DNA of 64,000 nucleotides. Source: Elusimicrobiota bacterium (GTDB lineage Bacteria > Elusimicrobiota > Elusimicrobia > UBA1565 > UBA9628). The notes under the pieces were generated by a model, which saw only the letters and a program-made list of their open reading frames with translations, had not been told where the DNA came from and did no database searches. Location: positions 1 through 64,000 of the forward strand of contig JACRDQ010000043.1 in assembly GCA_016218545.1 (NCBI GenBank). The letters are read 5' to 3'. Below, piece by piece: positions 50,425 through 60,500 of this stretch. The translations under genes and the position numbers were made by a program. Each line of letters starts with the position of its first letter. The first letter of the stretch is position 1.

Positions 50425-52190
50425 AAGCTGACCCGGACTTCCAGGCTCGTCAGGTTGACGCCGTAGTTGAACTGCCTGGTGAAGGTCGAGTGCCGCTGCC
50501 TGCGCGTGTACTCGAGCCCCGTGGAGAGCCAGTCCTTGACCTGGTACTGCGTCCTCAAGCCCGCGGTGTAGAGGTCGTCGCGCCGGTCCTTGGTCGCGCC
50601 TCCCAAGGTCAGGGCCTCGGGGTAGCGGTCCACTTCCCATGAGCCGTTGGCGCCCACCGTGAACTTCTGCCACGCGTGGATGAGCCCCAGGCCCAGGCCC
50701 GTGGCCTCGTAGAACCGGTTGTTGCCCGAGGTGGCCTCGTTGACGCTCCGGAAGGCCATGAGGTTCGCCTGGGTCCTGCGCCCGACCGCGTAGGTCACGT
50801 CCGCCCTGGTCTGCCAGGTCGTCTCGCGCTCCGTGATCGAGGTGCCGGTCACGTCGTCGTATCTGCGCGAGTGCATGCCCACGGAGACCGCGCCTTTGAG
50901 CTTCGGGGTGAGCTGGCCCTCCACGCCGAAGTCGGCTGAGTGGCCCTTGCTGTTGGCCTGGCGGCCCGCGGAATAGTGGATGATGGTGCGGTGGTAGGAC
51001 GCGTAGGCCTTGGTCTTGGGCCCTACCATGACGCCCGCGCCGCCGCCGAAGGACTGCTCGTAGTGGTTGAGGATGCGGCCCATGGCGGAGCCCAGGTACT
51101 TGTGCGTCGTGTGCTGCCCGTCGACGAACCCGTAGAGCATCCTGGAGAACTCCACGTCGAGCCTGCCTCCGGCCGTGTTCTGCCAGCGCCGCTCGCGGTT
51201 GACGACCTCGCTGAAGGCCGGGTCCATGGTGTTGGCGTAGTGGTTGAAGAGGTGCGCGGTCACCCCCCTCTTGCCGGTGTACCAGTAGTCCGCCTTGACC
51301 GCCTGGTCCATGGAATCGTTGGCGTTCGAGTTGCGGGAGTAGTTGAGGGCCCTGAAATCGTAGCCTGCCTCGAGCTTGTGCCGCCTGCCCATGGGGATGG
51401 TCGCGTTGAGGCCCAGGTTGTTGCTCGTGATCCACGCCCCGACCTGGCCGCCTCCCACCACGTCCGGGCCCGGCTTGTCCGGAGGCACGAGGTAGATGTT
51501 CGAGTCGTAGGTCTCCTTGAAGGCGTAGTAGGGGTGCAACTCCACCTGGACGCGCAGGGCGCGGGACTTGAGCCACGAGATGTACTTCGGCTCAGCAGTC
51601 TCTCCGGCCGCGGCCGCAACAGTCGGCACCTCGGTCGGAGCCGCGGCTTGGGGCTCCGGCTCGGCAGGGGCCGGGGCTTCGATCACCGGCTGGGCCGGCG
51701 GCAAGGCAGGGAGCTCCTCGGCCGGGGCCCGGGGCTCGAGAGCAGGCGGCTCGGCGGCAGGCTCGATGCTCGGCAGGGGTTGCGCTCCAGGAGCGGGCCA
51801 GGTCAGGGTCTGGCCGGGACCCAGGGCAGAGGAGGCTCCGTCCTTGGTGACCGAGAGCGCGCCTGAGAGCACGTCGACCATGGCGCGGCCGGCGCCCAGG
51901 GAGAACAGGAAGGAGTCCCCGGGCTTGGCCGCGACGACGTTGCCCTCGGCCAGGAACGTGATGTTCCCGGAGAGGACCTTGACCTCGGCGCCCGGAGGAA
52001 CCAGCACGGCTCCGGAACCCGGCCTGATGGAGACCACGTCAGGCCCGATGCGTAGCCGCGCGTCGCCGGTGAAGCCGATGACCGTGAGCGTGACCGAGGC
52101 CGAATCAGGGGGCTGGGTGTGAGCAGGTGAGAGTGCGCTGACGACGAGGGCAGCCGTCAAGAGGCCGATGGAAGCCTTGAATCTGGTCAC
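50421..52190 (-). CDS. FecR-like domain fused to an outer-membrane beta-barrel
   Basis: A 589-residue secreted protein starting at GTG. After the signal peptide (about 1-25) residues 30-130 resemble a FecR-like domain (GNVVAAKPGDSFLFSLGAGR, LSGALSVTKDG). A Pro/Ala/Glu-rich linker follows (about 135-200), then a C-terminal barrel of about sixteen strands (VQVELHPYYAFKETYDSNIY through GVNLTSLEVRVSF) ending in Phe. The barrel resembles outer-membrane proteins (BBP2 type) found with polysaccharide export genes; the next gene upstream encodes an O-antigen-ligase-like protein, which supports that. The stop overlaps the convergent gene at CTAG. Confidence 0.72.
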   Translation of the reverse strand: MTRFKASIGLLTAALVVSALSPAHTQPPDSASVTLTVIGFTGDARLRIGPDVVSIRPGSGAVLVPPGAEVKVLSGNITFLAEGNVVAAKPGDSFLFSLGAGRAMVDVLSGALSVTKDGASSALGPGQTLTWPAPGAQPLPSIEPAAEPPALEPRAPAEELPALPPAQPVIEAPAPAEPEPQAAAPTEVPTVAAAAGETAEPKYISWLKSRALRVQVELHPYYAFKETYDSNIYLVPPDKPGPDVVGGGQVGAWITSNNLGLNATIPMGRRHKLEAGYDFRALNYSRNSNANDSMDQAVKADYWYTGKRGVTAHLFNHYANTMDPAFSEVVNRERRWQNTAGGRLDVEFSRMLYGFVDGQHTTHKYLGSAMGRILNHYEQSFGGGAGVMVGPKTKAYASYHRTIIHYSAGRQANSKGHSADFGVEGQLTPKLKGAVSVGMHSRRYDDVTGTSITERETTWQTRADVTYAVGRRTQANLMAFRSVNEATSGNNRFYEATGLGLGLIHAWQKFTVGANGSWEVDRYPEALTLGGATKDRRDDLYTAGLRTQYQVKDWLSTGLEYTRRQRHSTFTRQFNYGVNLTSLEVRVSF

Positions 52191-52265
52191 CGGGTTGAAT
52201 GTAATGCATGATTATGGCACAAACATTGCGACTAAATCAAGATTTTGTGACGCTATTGGCAGCTC

Positions 52266-53954
52266 TCAGCGAGGCAGAGCCAGCATGGCTGCTGCGTCGG
52301 CCTTGCGCCCCAGAGCGTCCAGGTACGTGCCTTGCAGGAGGTTGAGATACGGGTTGACGGGCTCTTCCCGGAGAGCCCGGCGGACAAAGGTCAATGCCTC
52401 GCGCATCGCAGGGGTCTCGCCGCGCGGGTCTTGAGCAGCCCTCTTGTAGCGCTCAAGCCCGATGGCATAGGCGAGCTTGGGCTGCGGGTCCCAAGCGTAG
52501 GCTTTCTCCAACAACTCGAGCCTCGGCTTGGGAGGCAAGCCCTGGCTTCGCCACGCGTACCAGTAGCCCGGCAGGGGCAGCAAGGCGAGGAACATGAGCC
52601 CCAGGCACGCGGCCTTGGCGCTCCGCCTCGCCCACCTGTGGTTGGAGCTCCGATGGCGGTGGTTCCTCACTTCCCCCTCCGAGCCCGGGGCTTCCGAGGA
52701 TGAGGCCAGCCAGCACAGGAGTACCAGGAACACCACGGCATTGGCGGGGATCTGGAAGCTGAAATCGATGGCCCCGTGGCCGATGAACACGAGGACCCCT
52801 GCCAGGGCTCCTGCGTCGAGTCGGAGGTCTTCGGCCTGCCGGGTCCTGGCCCTCCGCCAAAAGCGCGCGGCAAGGAACGCCAACCCCGCTGCGCACGCCA
52901 AGGTCCCCAGCATGCCGATCTGCAAGGGAAGCTCCAGCCAGTCCGAGTGCACGTGGTCCACGATCCCGGCCACGCTCCCCGCCTTGTAAGCGGGAAAAGC
53001 GCTCACGACCGCGCCCAGGCCGATCCCCCAGACCGGGAAGTCGCGGAACAACTGCAAGGCGCCTCGGTACATGTCCAAGCGCCATGTCACGGACAACTCG
53101 CCAAAGCCCCTGGGAAAACCCAGCTTCTCCGGCCAGGCGAGCACCGCTCCTGCCAGGGCCACCGGGACCAGCACGAGCCCCAGGCGCATGGCCCAGACCG
53201 CCGGCCTGGACTTGAGCGCGCCGCATGCCCAGAATCCGATGCCGCAGGCGGCCAGGGCCAGGCCGAGTATGGAGCCCCTGTTCCTGGCCAGGACCAGGCC
53301 TGAGGCGATCACCGCGAGCAGGACGGCGAGCGTGACCTGGGAGGCGAAGAAATCCGACGGCCTCACGCCTTCCCCGAGCAGTCGCCACTTCGAGGCCTGC
53401 CTCGACCACAGGAGCCCCAGGCCCACGCACCAGCACATGGCCATGAAGGAGGCGGCGTGACCCCGGTTGAAATAGGGGCCGAAGGGACTGCGGTTGTAAG
53501 CCGCGGGACGCAGGCCGTAGACCATGGTGTTGCCCTGGCTGAGTTGGATGGCGCCGACCACGGCCACGAAGACGGCGACCAGGACCAGGGCCCAGGCCAA
53601 GCGGGTCTTGGCCCCGGGCCGAGAGAGCGACCTCGGCGCCGCCCAAAGCAGGGCCGCGAAGGACGACCAGAGCACCAGGGCCTTGCCTGTCTCGCGCAGG
53701 GACGCGGTGAACGGGAACCTGCTCGACGGTCCGTCGATCGGATGGGGATGAAGCCACTGGAGCAAGCCCATGCCCAGCACCAACAGGCAGCACGCGAACA
53801 GGACGTGTCCCGCCCGGGAAGAGGAGGCCTCCCGTCGCCGGAGCGCCATGGACAGCAGGAGGAGCTCCAGCAGGGCCAGGGACCACGGCTCGGTGCAGCC
53901 ATGGGCCAGCGGCCCGAAGACGACCGAGGCCAGGAGCAGCGCTTCCGTCACCAC
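52266..53954 (-). CDS. O-antigen ligase/Wzy-type membrane polymerase with C-terminal TPR-like tail
   Basis: A 562-residue protein with about eleven membrane helices. The long loop after the middle helices contains HVHSDWLELPLQIG, the Wzy_C/WaaL signature. NRGHAASFMAMCWCVGLG is also typical of bacterial O-antigen ligase-like proteins. The last 100 residues (LLEKAYAWDPQPKLAYAIGL, VNPYLNLLQGTYLDALGRKA) look like tetratricopeptide repeats. It should join or polymerise surface glycans. It overlaps the end of the glycosidase-like gene by 7 bases. Confidence 0.8.
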   Translation of the reverse strand: MVTEALLLASVVFGPLAHGCTEPWSLALLELLLLSMALRRREASSSRAGHVLFACCLLVLGMGLLQWLHPHPIDGPSSRFPFTASLRETGKALVLWSSFAALLWAAPRSLSRPGAKTRLAWALVLVAVFVAVVGAIQLSQGNTMVYGLRPAAYNRSPFGPYFNRGHAASFMAMCWCVGLGLLWSRQASKWRLLGEGVRPSDFFASQVTLAVLLAVIASGLVLARNRGSILGLALAACGIGFWACGALKSRPAVWAMRLGLVLVPVALAGAVLAWPEKLGFPRGFGELSVTWRLDMYRGALQLFRDFPVWGIGLGAVVSAFPAYKAGSVAGIVDHVHSDWLELPLQIGMLGTLACAAGLAFLAARFWRRARTRQAEDLRLDAGALAGVLVFIGHGAIDFSFQIPANAVVFLVLLCWLASSSEAPGSEGEVRNHRHRSSNHRWARRSAKAACLGLMFLALLPLPGYWYAWRSQGLPPKPRLELLEKAYAWDPQPKLAYAIGLERYKRAAQDPRGETPAMREALTFVRRALREEPVNPYLNLLQGTYLDALGRKADAAAMLALPR

Positions 53955-55045
53955 GTCCTGGTTTCGGCCTGCCCTGGACCTTCGAGCGCCAGCACCTGGT
54001 AGGGCTTAAGGTAGAAGCCCTTGCCGATGGCCTTGAGCAGGGACTTCTGCTCCCGGCGCAGGGTGAAGAGCGGCCGCCACTCCGCGCCCATGACCTCGTC
54101 CGGGACCTTCAGGAACGAGGCTTTCCTGGGGTTGGCCAGGACCACGAACGTGCGTCCCTGGAGATTCCAGGCCTTGGCATCCGGGCCGTCGGGGTTGGGC
54201 GGGAAAGGCAGGGGCGAGGGCCGGCCTCCCTCGAGCACCGGCTTGAAGAGCTTGAGCTCGCGCGTGACGCGCGCCACCGCCTGCCAGCGCTCGGGATAGT
54301 CGAAGAGCGTCTCCGAGGGCGGCACCGGGAGCCTGAAGTAGAAGAGGCCCTTAGCCCCGGCCATGATGGAGGAGTAGCTCATGAAGCGGATCTCCTCGTA
54401 GGTCGGGAAGCGCGTGGCCAAGGCCCGGTGGTCCATGGCGCTGTCCTCGGACCAGTCGAAGGCCTGGAGCACCATCCACACCGGCTTGTCCTTGGGCAGG
54501 CTGCGCTGGGCTTTGAGGAATTCCTCCGCCACCGAGGTGAGGGGCCGGTGCGGGACCGGGTACCAGTCCAGCATGAGGACGTCTGCGGTCTCGGCATAGG
54601 GCTGGGCCCATCTCCCTCCTCCGACCACGAAGGTCTGAGCCCGTCCCGGGTCCCACTCCTTGACCCGCTTGGCTACCCCGGCCAGGACGTCCGGGGTCAT
54701 CTTGTTGACCTCCGGCTCGTCCATGAGGTACCACGCCAGGATCGGCCAGGCTGCCGTGGCCTTGGAGGGCTTGTCCCAGAAAGGCTGGGGCTGGAGCACC
54801 ATGCTCATGCCGAGCTTCCGGGCCCTCCTGGCCAGGGCCTCGTAGCCCGACGCGTCCTTGGGAGCGGGCAGGAAGGCGTCGAACCCGTCGGCCTTGAGCA
54901 GGTCCAGGTGCTTGGGGTCGGCCACGTTGTAGATGCCGATGGGAAATCCCCTGAGGTCCGGGGCGGACGCCTTCCCGGACATGGTGGCGCACCCTGCCGC
55001 CAGCACGGCTACGGCCAAGAGCCAGATCCTATGCGATGCGGCCAT
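53948..55045 (-). CDS. Lipoprotein with glycoside-hydrolase-like TIM barrel
   Basis: A 365-residue protein. The ATG at 55045 has GGGAGG 6 bases before it and gives a lipoprotein signal (RIWLLAVAVLAAGCATMS). The mature part looks like a TIM barrel: FPIGIYNVADPKHLDLLKAD at the start, LAWYLMDEPEVNK (a likely catalytic or binding Asp-Glu), ADVLMLDWYPVPHRP and GAKGLFYFRLP. This pattern is seen in GH42- or DUF4434-like proteins. The substrate is unknown, and the neighbouring polymerase suggests surface polysaccharide. Confidence 0.65.
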   Translation of the reverse strand: MAASHRIWLLAVAVLAAGCATMSGKASAPDLRGFPIGIYNVADPKHLDLLKADGFDAFLPAPKDASGYEALARRARKLGMSMVLQPQPFWDKPSKATAAWPILAWYLMDEPEVNKMTPDVLAGVAKRVKEWDPGRAQTFVVGGGRWAQPYAETADVLMLDWYPVPHRPLTSVAEEFLKAQRSLPKDKPVWMVLQAFDWSEDSAMDHRALATRFPTYEEIRFMSYSSIMAGAKGLFYFRLPVPPSETLFDYPERWQAVARVTRELKLFKPVLEGGRPSPLPFPPNPDGPDAKAWNLQGRTFVVLANPRKASFLKVPDEVMGAEWRPLFTLRREQKSLLKAIGKGFYLKPYQVLALEGPGQAETRTW

Positions 55046-55065
55046 CGATGCCTCCCTTCCTGAAC

Positions 55066-56226
55066 TCATTGCCATAAGATCCCATGCTCCGACAGCAGCG
55101 TCCCCCGCCAGAGGGCGTCCAGGAACTTGGTCCAGGGCAGGATGCGGATGCCGTCGACCCTGCGCGGCTCCGGGTCCAGCGAGACCACGACGAAGTCCTT
55201 GACCGCGCCCTCCTCGCGCAGGGCCTTGAGGCCCTTGAGGTGCCTTTCGGCCACCTGCCGCGTCGCCTTGAACTCGACGGCCAGCGCGTCGCCGACCACC
55301 AAGTCCACCTCGAATCCCGTCTTCGTCCGCCAATAGCGCAGGCCCTCGTCCCGCCGATGGATGCCCAGGAAAGCCCGCACCTCGAGGACGAGCCAATGCT
55401 CGAAGCACTCCCCGAACAGGGCGCTGCCGGGCAGGATCTCCCCCCTTCGAGCCAAGGCGTTCGTGACCCCGACGTCGAAGAAGTAGAACTTCGAGCGAGT
55501 GATCGCCTTGCGCTTGTTCCCTCCGGCGAACGGCAGCAGCTCGAAGCCGACCAGCGTGTCCTTGAGCACCTGCAGGTAGCTTTCGATGGTGCGCGTCGGG
55601 ACGCCGGCGTCGCAGGCGATATTGTGATAGTGGAGCTCTTTGCCGTTCTGCAGGGCCATCACGTCCAGGAAACGCGCGAAGTTGCCGATCTTCCTCGCGA
55701 GGGCCTCGGCCTTGATCTCCTCGCTCAAGTACAGCCGCGCGTAGGTCTGGAGTTCGTCTTTCGGCGAAGCGGAGAGATAGGCCCGAGGAAGCCCCCCTCG
55801 GTTGAGATAACGCGTCAGGTCGAAATCCGGGATTTCCGCGGCGCACAGAGGGAAGAACCCGGCTTCCCAGGCCCTTCCCGCCAGCAGGTTGACTCCCGAG
55901 CGCCTGAGCTTGCGCGCCGAGCTTCCGGTGAGCAGGAAGCGGATATGCCGTGTCTCGATGAGCCGGTGCACTTCGTCGAGGATGCTCGGAAGCTTCTGCA
56001 CCTCGTCGATGACGACCCATGAGTCGCCGGAGCCGATCTCCTCGCCCAGTTGGCGAGGGCGTCTGAGCAGGCGTTCAAAGACATCCGCATCCAACAGGTC
56101 GAAGACCTTCACTTCAGGAAGAGAACGGCGGATCCAATAGCTCTTTCCCGTGCCTCTGGGACCGAATAGAAAAAAGCTGTTTAATTCAAGCAGTTTGTTG
56201 AGACTCAGCAGTCTCGCGTAGTCCAT
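55066..56226 (-). CDS. AAA_14 ATPase with DUF4143 nuclease-like domain
   Basis: A 386-residue protein. Walker A is GPRGTGKS (22-29), Walker B lies in SWVVIDEVQKLP, and the arginine-sensor region in LLTGSSARKLRR. The C-terminal DUF4143 part contains FECFEHWLVLEVRAF-like and WRTKTGFEVDLVVGDALAVEFK, a restriction-endonuclease-like core with E, D and ExK residues. Such ATPases are common, often mobile and toxin-like in behaviour; their job is not established. The start at 56226 is set by a promoter and operator directly upstream. The gene is flanked by envelope genes and looks independent. Confidence 0.85.
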   Translation of the reverse strand: MDYARLLSLNKLLELNSFFLFGPRGTGKSYWIRRSLPEVKVFDLLDADVFERLLRRPRQLGEEIGSGDSWVVIDEVQKLPSILDEVHRLIETRHIRFLLTGSSARKLRRSGVNLLAGRAWEAGFFPLCAAEIPDFDLTRYLNRGGLPRAYLSASPKDELQTYARLYLSEEIKAEALARKIGNFARFLDVMALQNGKELHYHNIACDAGVPTRTIESYLQVLKDTLVGFELLPFAGGNKRKAITRSKFYFFDVGVTNALARRGEILPGSALFGECFEHWLVLEVRAFLGIHRRDEGLRYWRTKTGFEVDLVVGDALAVEFKATRQVAERHLKGLKALREEGAVKDFVVVSLDPEPRRVDGIRILPWTKFLDALWRGTLLSEHGILWQ

Positions 56227-56235
56227 ACGGGAATC

Positions 56236-56282
56236 ATTATACTCAATATCATGCCAATCGGCAACTATGTTGCCGATTGGCA
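56236..56282 (-). promoter_or_regulatory. Promoter with overlapping 14-bp inverted-repeat operator
   Basis: A perfect inverted repeat, TGCCAATCGGCAAC and its complement around a 3-base centre, covers 56252-56282. Its proximal arm includes the -35 box TTGCCG (56264-56259). A 17-base spacer leads to TATAAT (56241-56236), 9 bases before the ATPase start. A dimeric repressor binding here would block the promoter; the ATPase itself may be the repressor or the target may be a regulator elsewhere. Confidence 0.8.
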
Positions 56283-56318
56283 CCGGATGGCCGGATGAAT
56301 GCAGAGTGAGCCGAAAGC

Positions 56319-57290
56319 CTAGAGCCCGTCGCAGCGGCGCTGGTGCTCGATGATGTCCGCGATGATGTCCGCCAGCCTCACCGTGGCCTTGAACCCCACC
56401 AGCTTCCTCGCCTTGGACACGTCCGGCACCCGGCGCGGCATGTCCTCGAAGCCCTCTTCGTACGCCTCGTTGTAGGGGATGCGGCGGATCGAGGACTGGG
56501 ACTTCGCGATGCGCTTGACCAGGCGCGCGAGCTCGAGGATCGAGATCTCCTGGCCGCTGCCCAGGTTGAAGACCTGGCCCACGGCCTTGGGCTCGCGGCT
56601 CAGGGCCACGAGCGCGCCCACCACGTCCCGGACGTGCACGAAGCAGCGCGTCTGGTGTCCTGAGCCGTAGACCGTGATCGGCTGGCCGTGCAGGGCCTGC
56701 TTGATGAAGTTCGGGATGACCATCCCGTACTGCCCCGTCTGCCTGGGACCCACCGTGTTGAAGAGCCGCACGATCACGACCGGCAGGCCCTTCTCTTTAT
56801 GGTAGGCGATGGCCAGGAACTCGTCGAGGAGCTTCGAGCACGCGTAGCTCCAGCGCCCCTTGTTCGACGGCCCGATGACCAGGTCCCCGCTCTCGCGGAA
56901 CGGGAAGCTCTCCGACTTGCCGTAGACCTCCGAGGTCGAGGCCAGGAGCACCTTCTTGCGCTTCTTGACCGCGGCGTCGAGCACCAGGCTCGTGCCCTCC
57001 ACGTTCAAGGTGATGGTGCGCACCGGGCTCTCCACGATGAGCTTGACCCCCACGGCCGCGGCCAGGTGGATGACGCAGTCCGAGTCGTCCACCAGCTCGG
57101 ACAGGAGCGGCTTGTTGAAGATCGAGTCGATGCTGTAGCGGAAGCCCCGCCGGTCTTTCAAGTGCTCGATGTTCCTCATCGAGCCCGTGGAAAGGTCGTC
57201 GATGACCGAGACGTGGTCTCCCCCCTCCAGCAGCGACTCGGCCAGGTGCGAGCCGATGAAGCCCGCTCCGCCGGTGATCAGGTAGCGCAT
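56319..57290 (-). CDS. NAD-dependent nucleotide-sugar epimerase/dehydratase (extended SDR)
   Basis: A 323-residue extended short-chain dehydrogenase. The NAD site is GGAGFIG (7-13), and the catalytic pair is Tyr149-x3-Lys153 (YACSK). FNTVGPRQTGQYGMVIPNF and NLGSGQEISILELA are typical of the UDP-glucuronate decarboxylase/UDP-glucose 4-epimerase group; the exact sugar cannot be told. It probably feeds surface polysaccharide synthesis. No clear ribosome-binding site is seen. Confidence 0.88.
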   Translation of the reverse strand: MRYLITGGAGFIGSHLAESLLEGGDHVSVIDDLSTGSMRNIEHLKDRRGFRYSIDSIFNKPLLSELVDDSDCVIHLAAAVGVKLIVESPVRTITLNVEGTSLVLDAAVKKRKKVLLASTSEVYGKSESFPFRESGDLVIGPSNKGRWSYACSKLLDEFLAIAYHKEKGLPVVIVRLFNTVGPRQTGQYGMVIPNFIKQALHGQPITVYGSGHQTRCFVHVRDVVGALVALSREPKAVGQVFNLGSGQEISILELARLVKRIAKSQSSIRRIPYNEAYEEGFEDMPRRVPDVSKARKLVGFKATVRLADIIADIIEHQRRCDGL

Positions 57291-57364
57291 GGGTCAGATG
57301 TGAGAGGTCGAAAATTCACGTGATGATTGTTGCTCGCAGAGTCTATCACTTTCTGTTCCGCAAT

Positions 57365-57550
57365 TCATCCATTCATCGAGGGCAAGTGGCGCTGGACCAG
57401 GCCGGCCGCGTTCTCGACACAGCCCTTTTGCCAGCTCTGCATCGGCGCGCAGAAGTACGGCTTTCTCCTATTGACCACGCGGGAGACGTTTTTGATGGGA
57501 TCACACCAGGCAACGCACAAGTTTTCTCCTGGAGAGCGCTTCGGAGAGGA
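57365..57550 (-). pseudogene. Relic of an IS30-like (DDE) transposase C-terminal region
   Basis: On the minus strand one frame reads KPYFCAPMQSWQKGCVENAA and continues GLVQRHLP before a stop at 57365. This matches the segment YFCxPYxSWxKGxxENxNGLxRxxxP around the catalytic Glu of IS30-family transposases. The upstream part is degenerate, and the rest of the gene and the terminal repeats are not seen. It lies between the epimerase and adhesin genes, marking past mobile-element activity. Confidence 0.5.
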
Positions 57551-57565
57551 CCGTCAGCCAGGACA

Positions 57566-60500
57566 TCATCGGATTTCCGTGACTTCTAGGACACATTTGT
57601 ACAAACAGTAGAGCTTGGACAGGCCTTCGGCCTGATCCATGCTGACATAGAACCCGTGAGTCCCCGCGCTCGGCGCGGTCATCCGGAAGTGCCGTGAAAT
57701 AGGCATATAGTAAGGAAAGTCCCCACTTCCTCCCTGTTGATAGACCACCGGGAAGTTGGCAATGGCGGCTCCATCCATGCGCACGTCCAGCGTTATTGCC
57801 CCTCCATGTTGGTAGACTGCGCCGTCGAAGAAGATGTTGACGTCCTTGCCCGTGGTCGTGATGCTGGCTCGCTGGACATCGAGCGGTACGCCGAGCCCTC
57901 CACCGCTGTAAGTGCTGAGGTAGAAGATGGAAGAGGAAACCGCCTGCGTATAGCCCCCACCGCTGGCACCCGAATGGGCGCTTGTGCTGACGGACCCATC
58001 CGCCCACTTCACGTGAGCTCCGGAATCGAGTTTCAGCTCTCCCGCAAGCATGTGGATGCCGCTGGAGGTCGTCAAGTCATAAGGAACTGTGCCACTTGCC
58101 CCAGTGAGTGTCAGGCTGGATGCGCGGATTCCATTTGTTCCGTTGACCGTTAGTGAGGAAAATAGGACCACACTATCCGTGGCGAAGTCCCCCCAAATCA
58201 ACGGCGACCCTGAATTGCTGTTTTCAATCACTAGGGTGTTACTCGAGCCAGCGATGTTGTAGCCGGCATTGTATCCAAGCAGAATGTTGCCGCTACCGCT
58301 CATGCTGTAGCCGGCATCCTTTCCTATGACAGTGTTATTGCTTCCGTCGGTGTAGAACTGATTCCCACCGGCACCATTCCCCACGACGACATTGGATGCT
58401 CCTGTCTTGATTCCGGCGCCGGCGTTGTATCCGATCAACGTGTTGTAGTTGCCGGAAGTGAGCGCGTAGCCTGCATACGCCCCGAGCAGAGCCTGTGCCG
58501 TGCCGGTCATAGAGAGTCCGGCGCGGTAGCCGACGGCCGTGTTGTTGTCCACAGTCGTCTGGGTGGCGCAGGTATTCTCGCCAATGCAGGTGTTCGCATC
58601 GCCGGTCGTAATGGCATAGCCCGCCGATGAGCCGATGAGCGTGTTGGTGTTCCCTGCTCCGCCCAGGGCGTATCCGGACCTGTATCCGACGCAAGTATTG
58701 GAATTGCCGGTCGTGTTTGCGGTGCCTGCCTCATACCCGATGAACGAGTTATACTGTCCCGGCCCGGCACCGACAAGGTTGGATACTCCTGCGTTGTAGC
58801 CGAAGAAGGCGTTGGTCGAAGACGAAGATGCCACCTTGTAACCGTTCTGCGACAAAGCCCAGGTGTCTGCCACATCGAGCTTGCTGATAGGGGCCGTGGT
58901 GCCGATGCCTAACCTCCCGTCCTTGATTGCTAGGGTCGAGACTCCTACCGAGAAGGCGTTGCCGGTGAGCGTAGACTTATCAACCCCGCTCCCCACGGCA
59001 AGATTTCCCATCACATCCAGGGTTGCCTGCGGGATTCCCGTTGCTATGCCGATGCGGTAGGTGTCGAAGGTGCCAGAAATCAATGGTACAGACCTAGCTG
59101 TGGCGGCAGAATCAATGACCAATTTGTCCTGTCCAGTCGAATTGTATCCCGCTGTAGCGCCTATGAAAACGCTCCTATCAGGATTGGTAGTGTTGTATCC
59201 CGCCCGGAACCCTACAGCCACGACATCGTGCCCGGTGGTCATATTCTGACCCGCACCGGAGCCAACCAACGTGCTATCGTATGCACTCGTCGCCGTCATG
59301 CCCGCCTGCCAGCCCAAATACACGTTGTCTGTCTGGACACTCGCATTCCCTGCTTTGTATCCAACAAGCGTGTTCCTGGACTGACCACCGGATGCACCAG
59401 CGCCAATGGCAACGATTTCAGACTGCCCCCCCGAATTTCCATTCAGGCAAGCCGCTTTTCCGATACAGGTATTATTGTCTCCCGTCGTCAAGAAGTTGCC
59501 AGCGGATGCACCGATGAGCGTGTTATTAGCCCCGACTGCGGCATGACCAGCCCCCGTGCCAATGCGTATGGTATACTGGCCTGGGCCGATGGCGGCGAAA
59601 GTAGTGCCCCGGAGGCCATAGATGTCTCGATTGTCCAGGGACATGGCGGGATTGGTCAGGCCCACGCCCACCATCCCATCCTTGACCACGAGGGTCGAGA
59701 CGCCGACGCTCATGGCGTTACCGACGACGGTCATGGTCCCTAGCACGACCACCCTGTTGGCGTTCGCGGACAGCGCGAGGTTCGTGGCGTCATTCGTCCC
59801 GCTGCGCAGATTCACCGTGCCATCGGGTCCGGTGTATGAGATGATGTCGAACATGCTGGCGCCAATTGCGTTGTGCCGGATGGCTGCGCCGTAGGAGGTG
59901 CCGCCAAATTGGATCACTCCGGAGTTAACGTCCGCGCCTGAGCCATTCCAGCCTGACACCTTGAGGGGCACGGCCAGGTTGTCGTAGATGTCCACATGGT
60001 GGGACGGGTTAGTCAGGCCGATGCCGACCATGCCGTCCTTGACCACCAGGGTTGAGGCACCCACTGAAAAAGCGTTGCCATGGATGGATGCGGTGGAGAG
60101 GATCTCGACCGAGCCGTTCCCCTTGACGCCAAACATCACGGATGAGTCCTGGCTCGAGGCCGCGATCACATAGTTGTTTGCGTTCTGTTGAGACCGAACA
60201 TCAAGCCGGCTCGCGAAGTACGATGGATTGCCGTTTGACCAGCCGAAAGCGCAGTTCAGCGTCGGGTCGCAGTCGAGAGCGACAATCCCTGAGTTGTCGG
60301 CAACCTTGAACCCCCCATCGTGCGAAGTGATGCGGGTCTGATTGAAGTTTGTCAACGACAGCAAGCCATTCGCAGTCCCGGCGTTGTCCTTGGCCGCATA
60401 ATAGCGATGGTTGGGGATTACAATGCCGTAGTCGCCGACGGCCCCCCAGCCAGGCCCCGCGATATCAAGATAGGAATAGGGCGAAGGACTCGTCGTCCCC

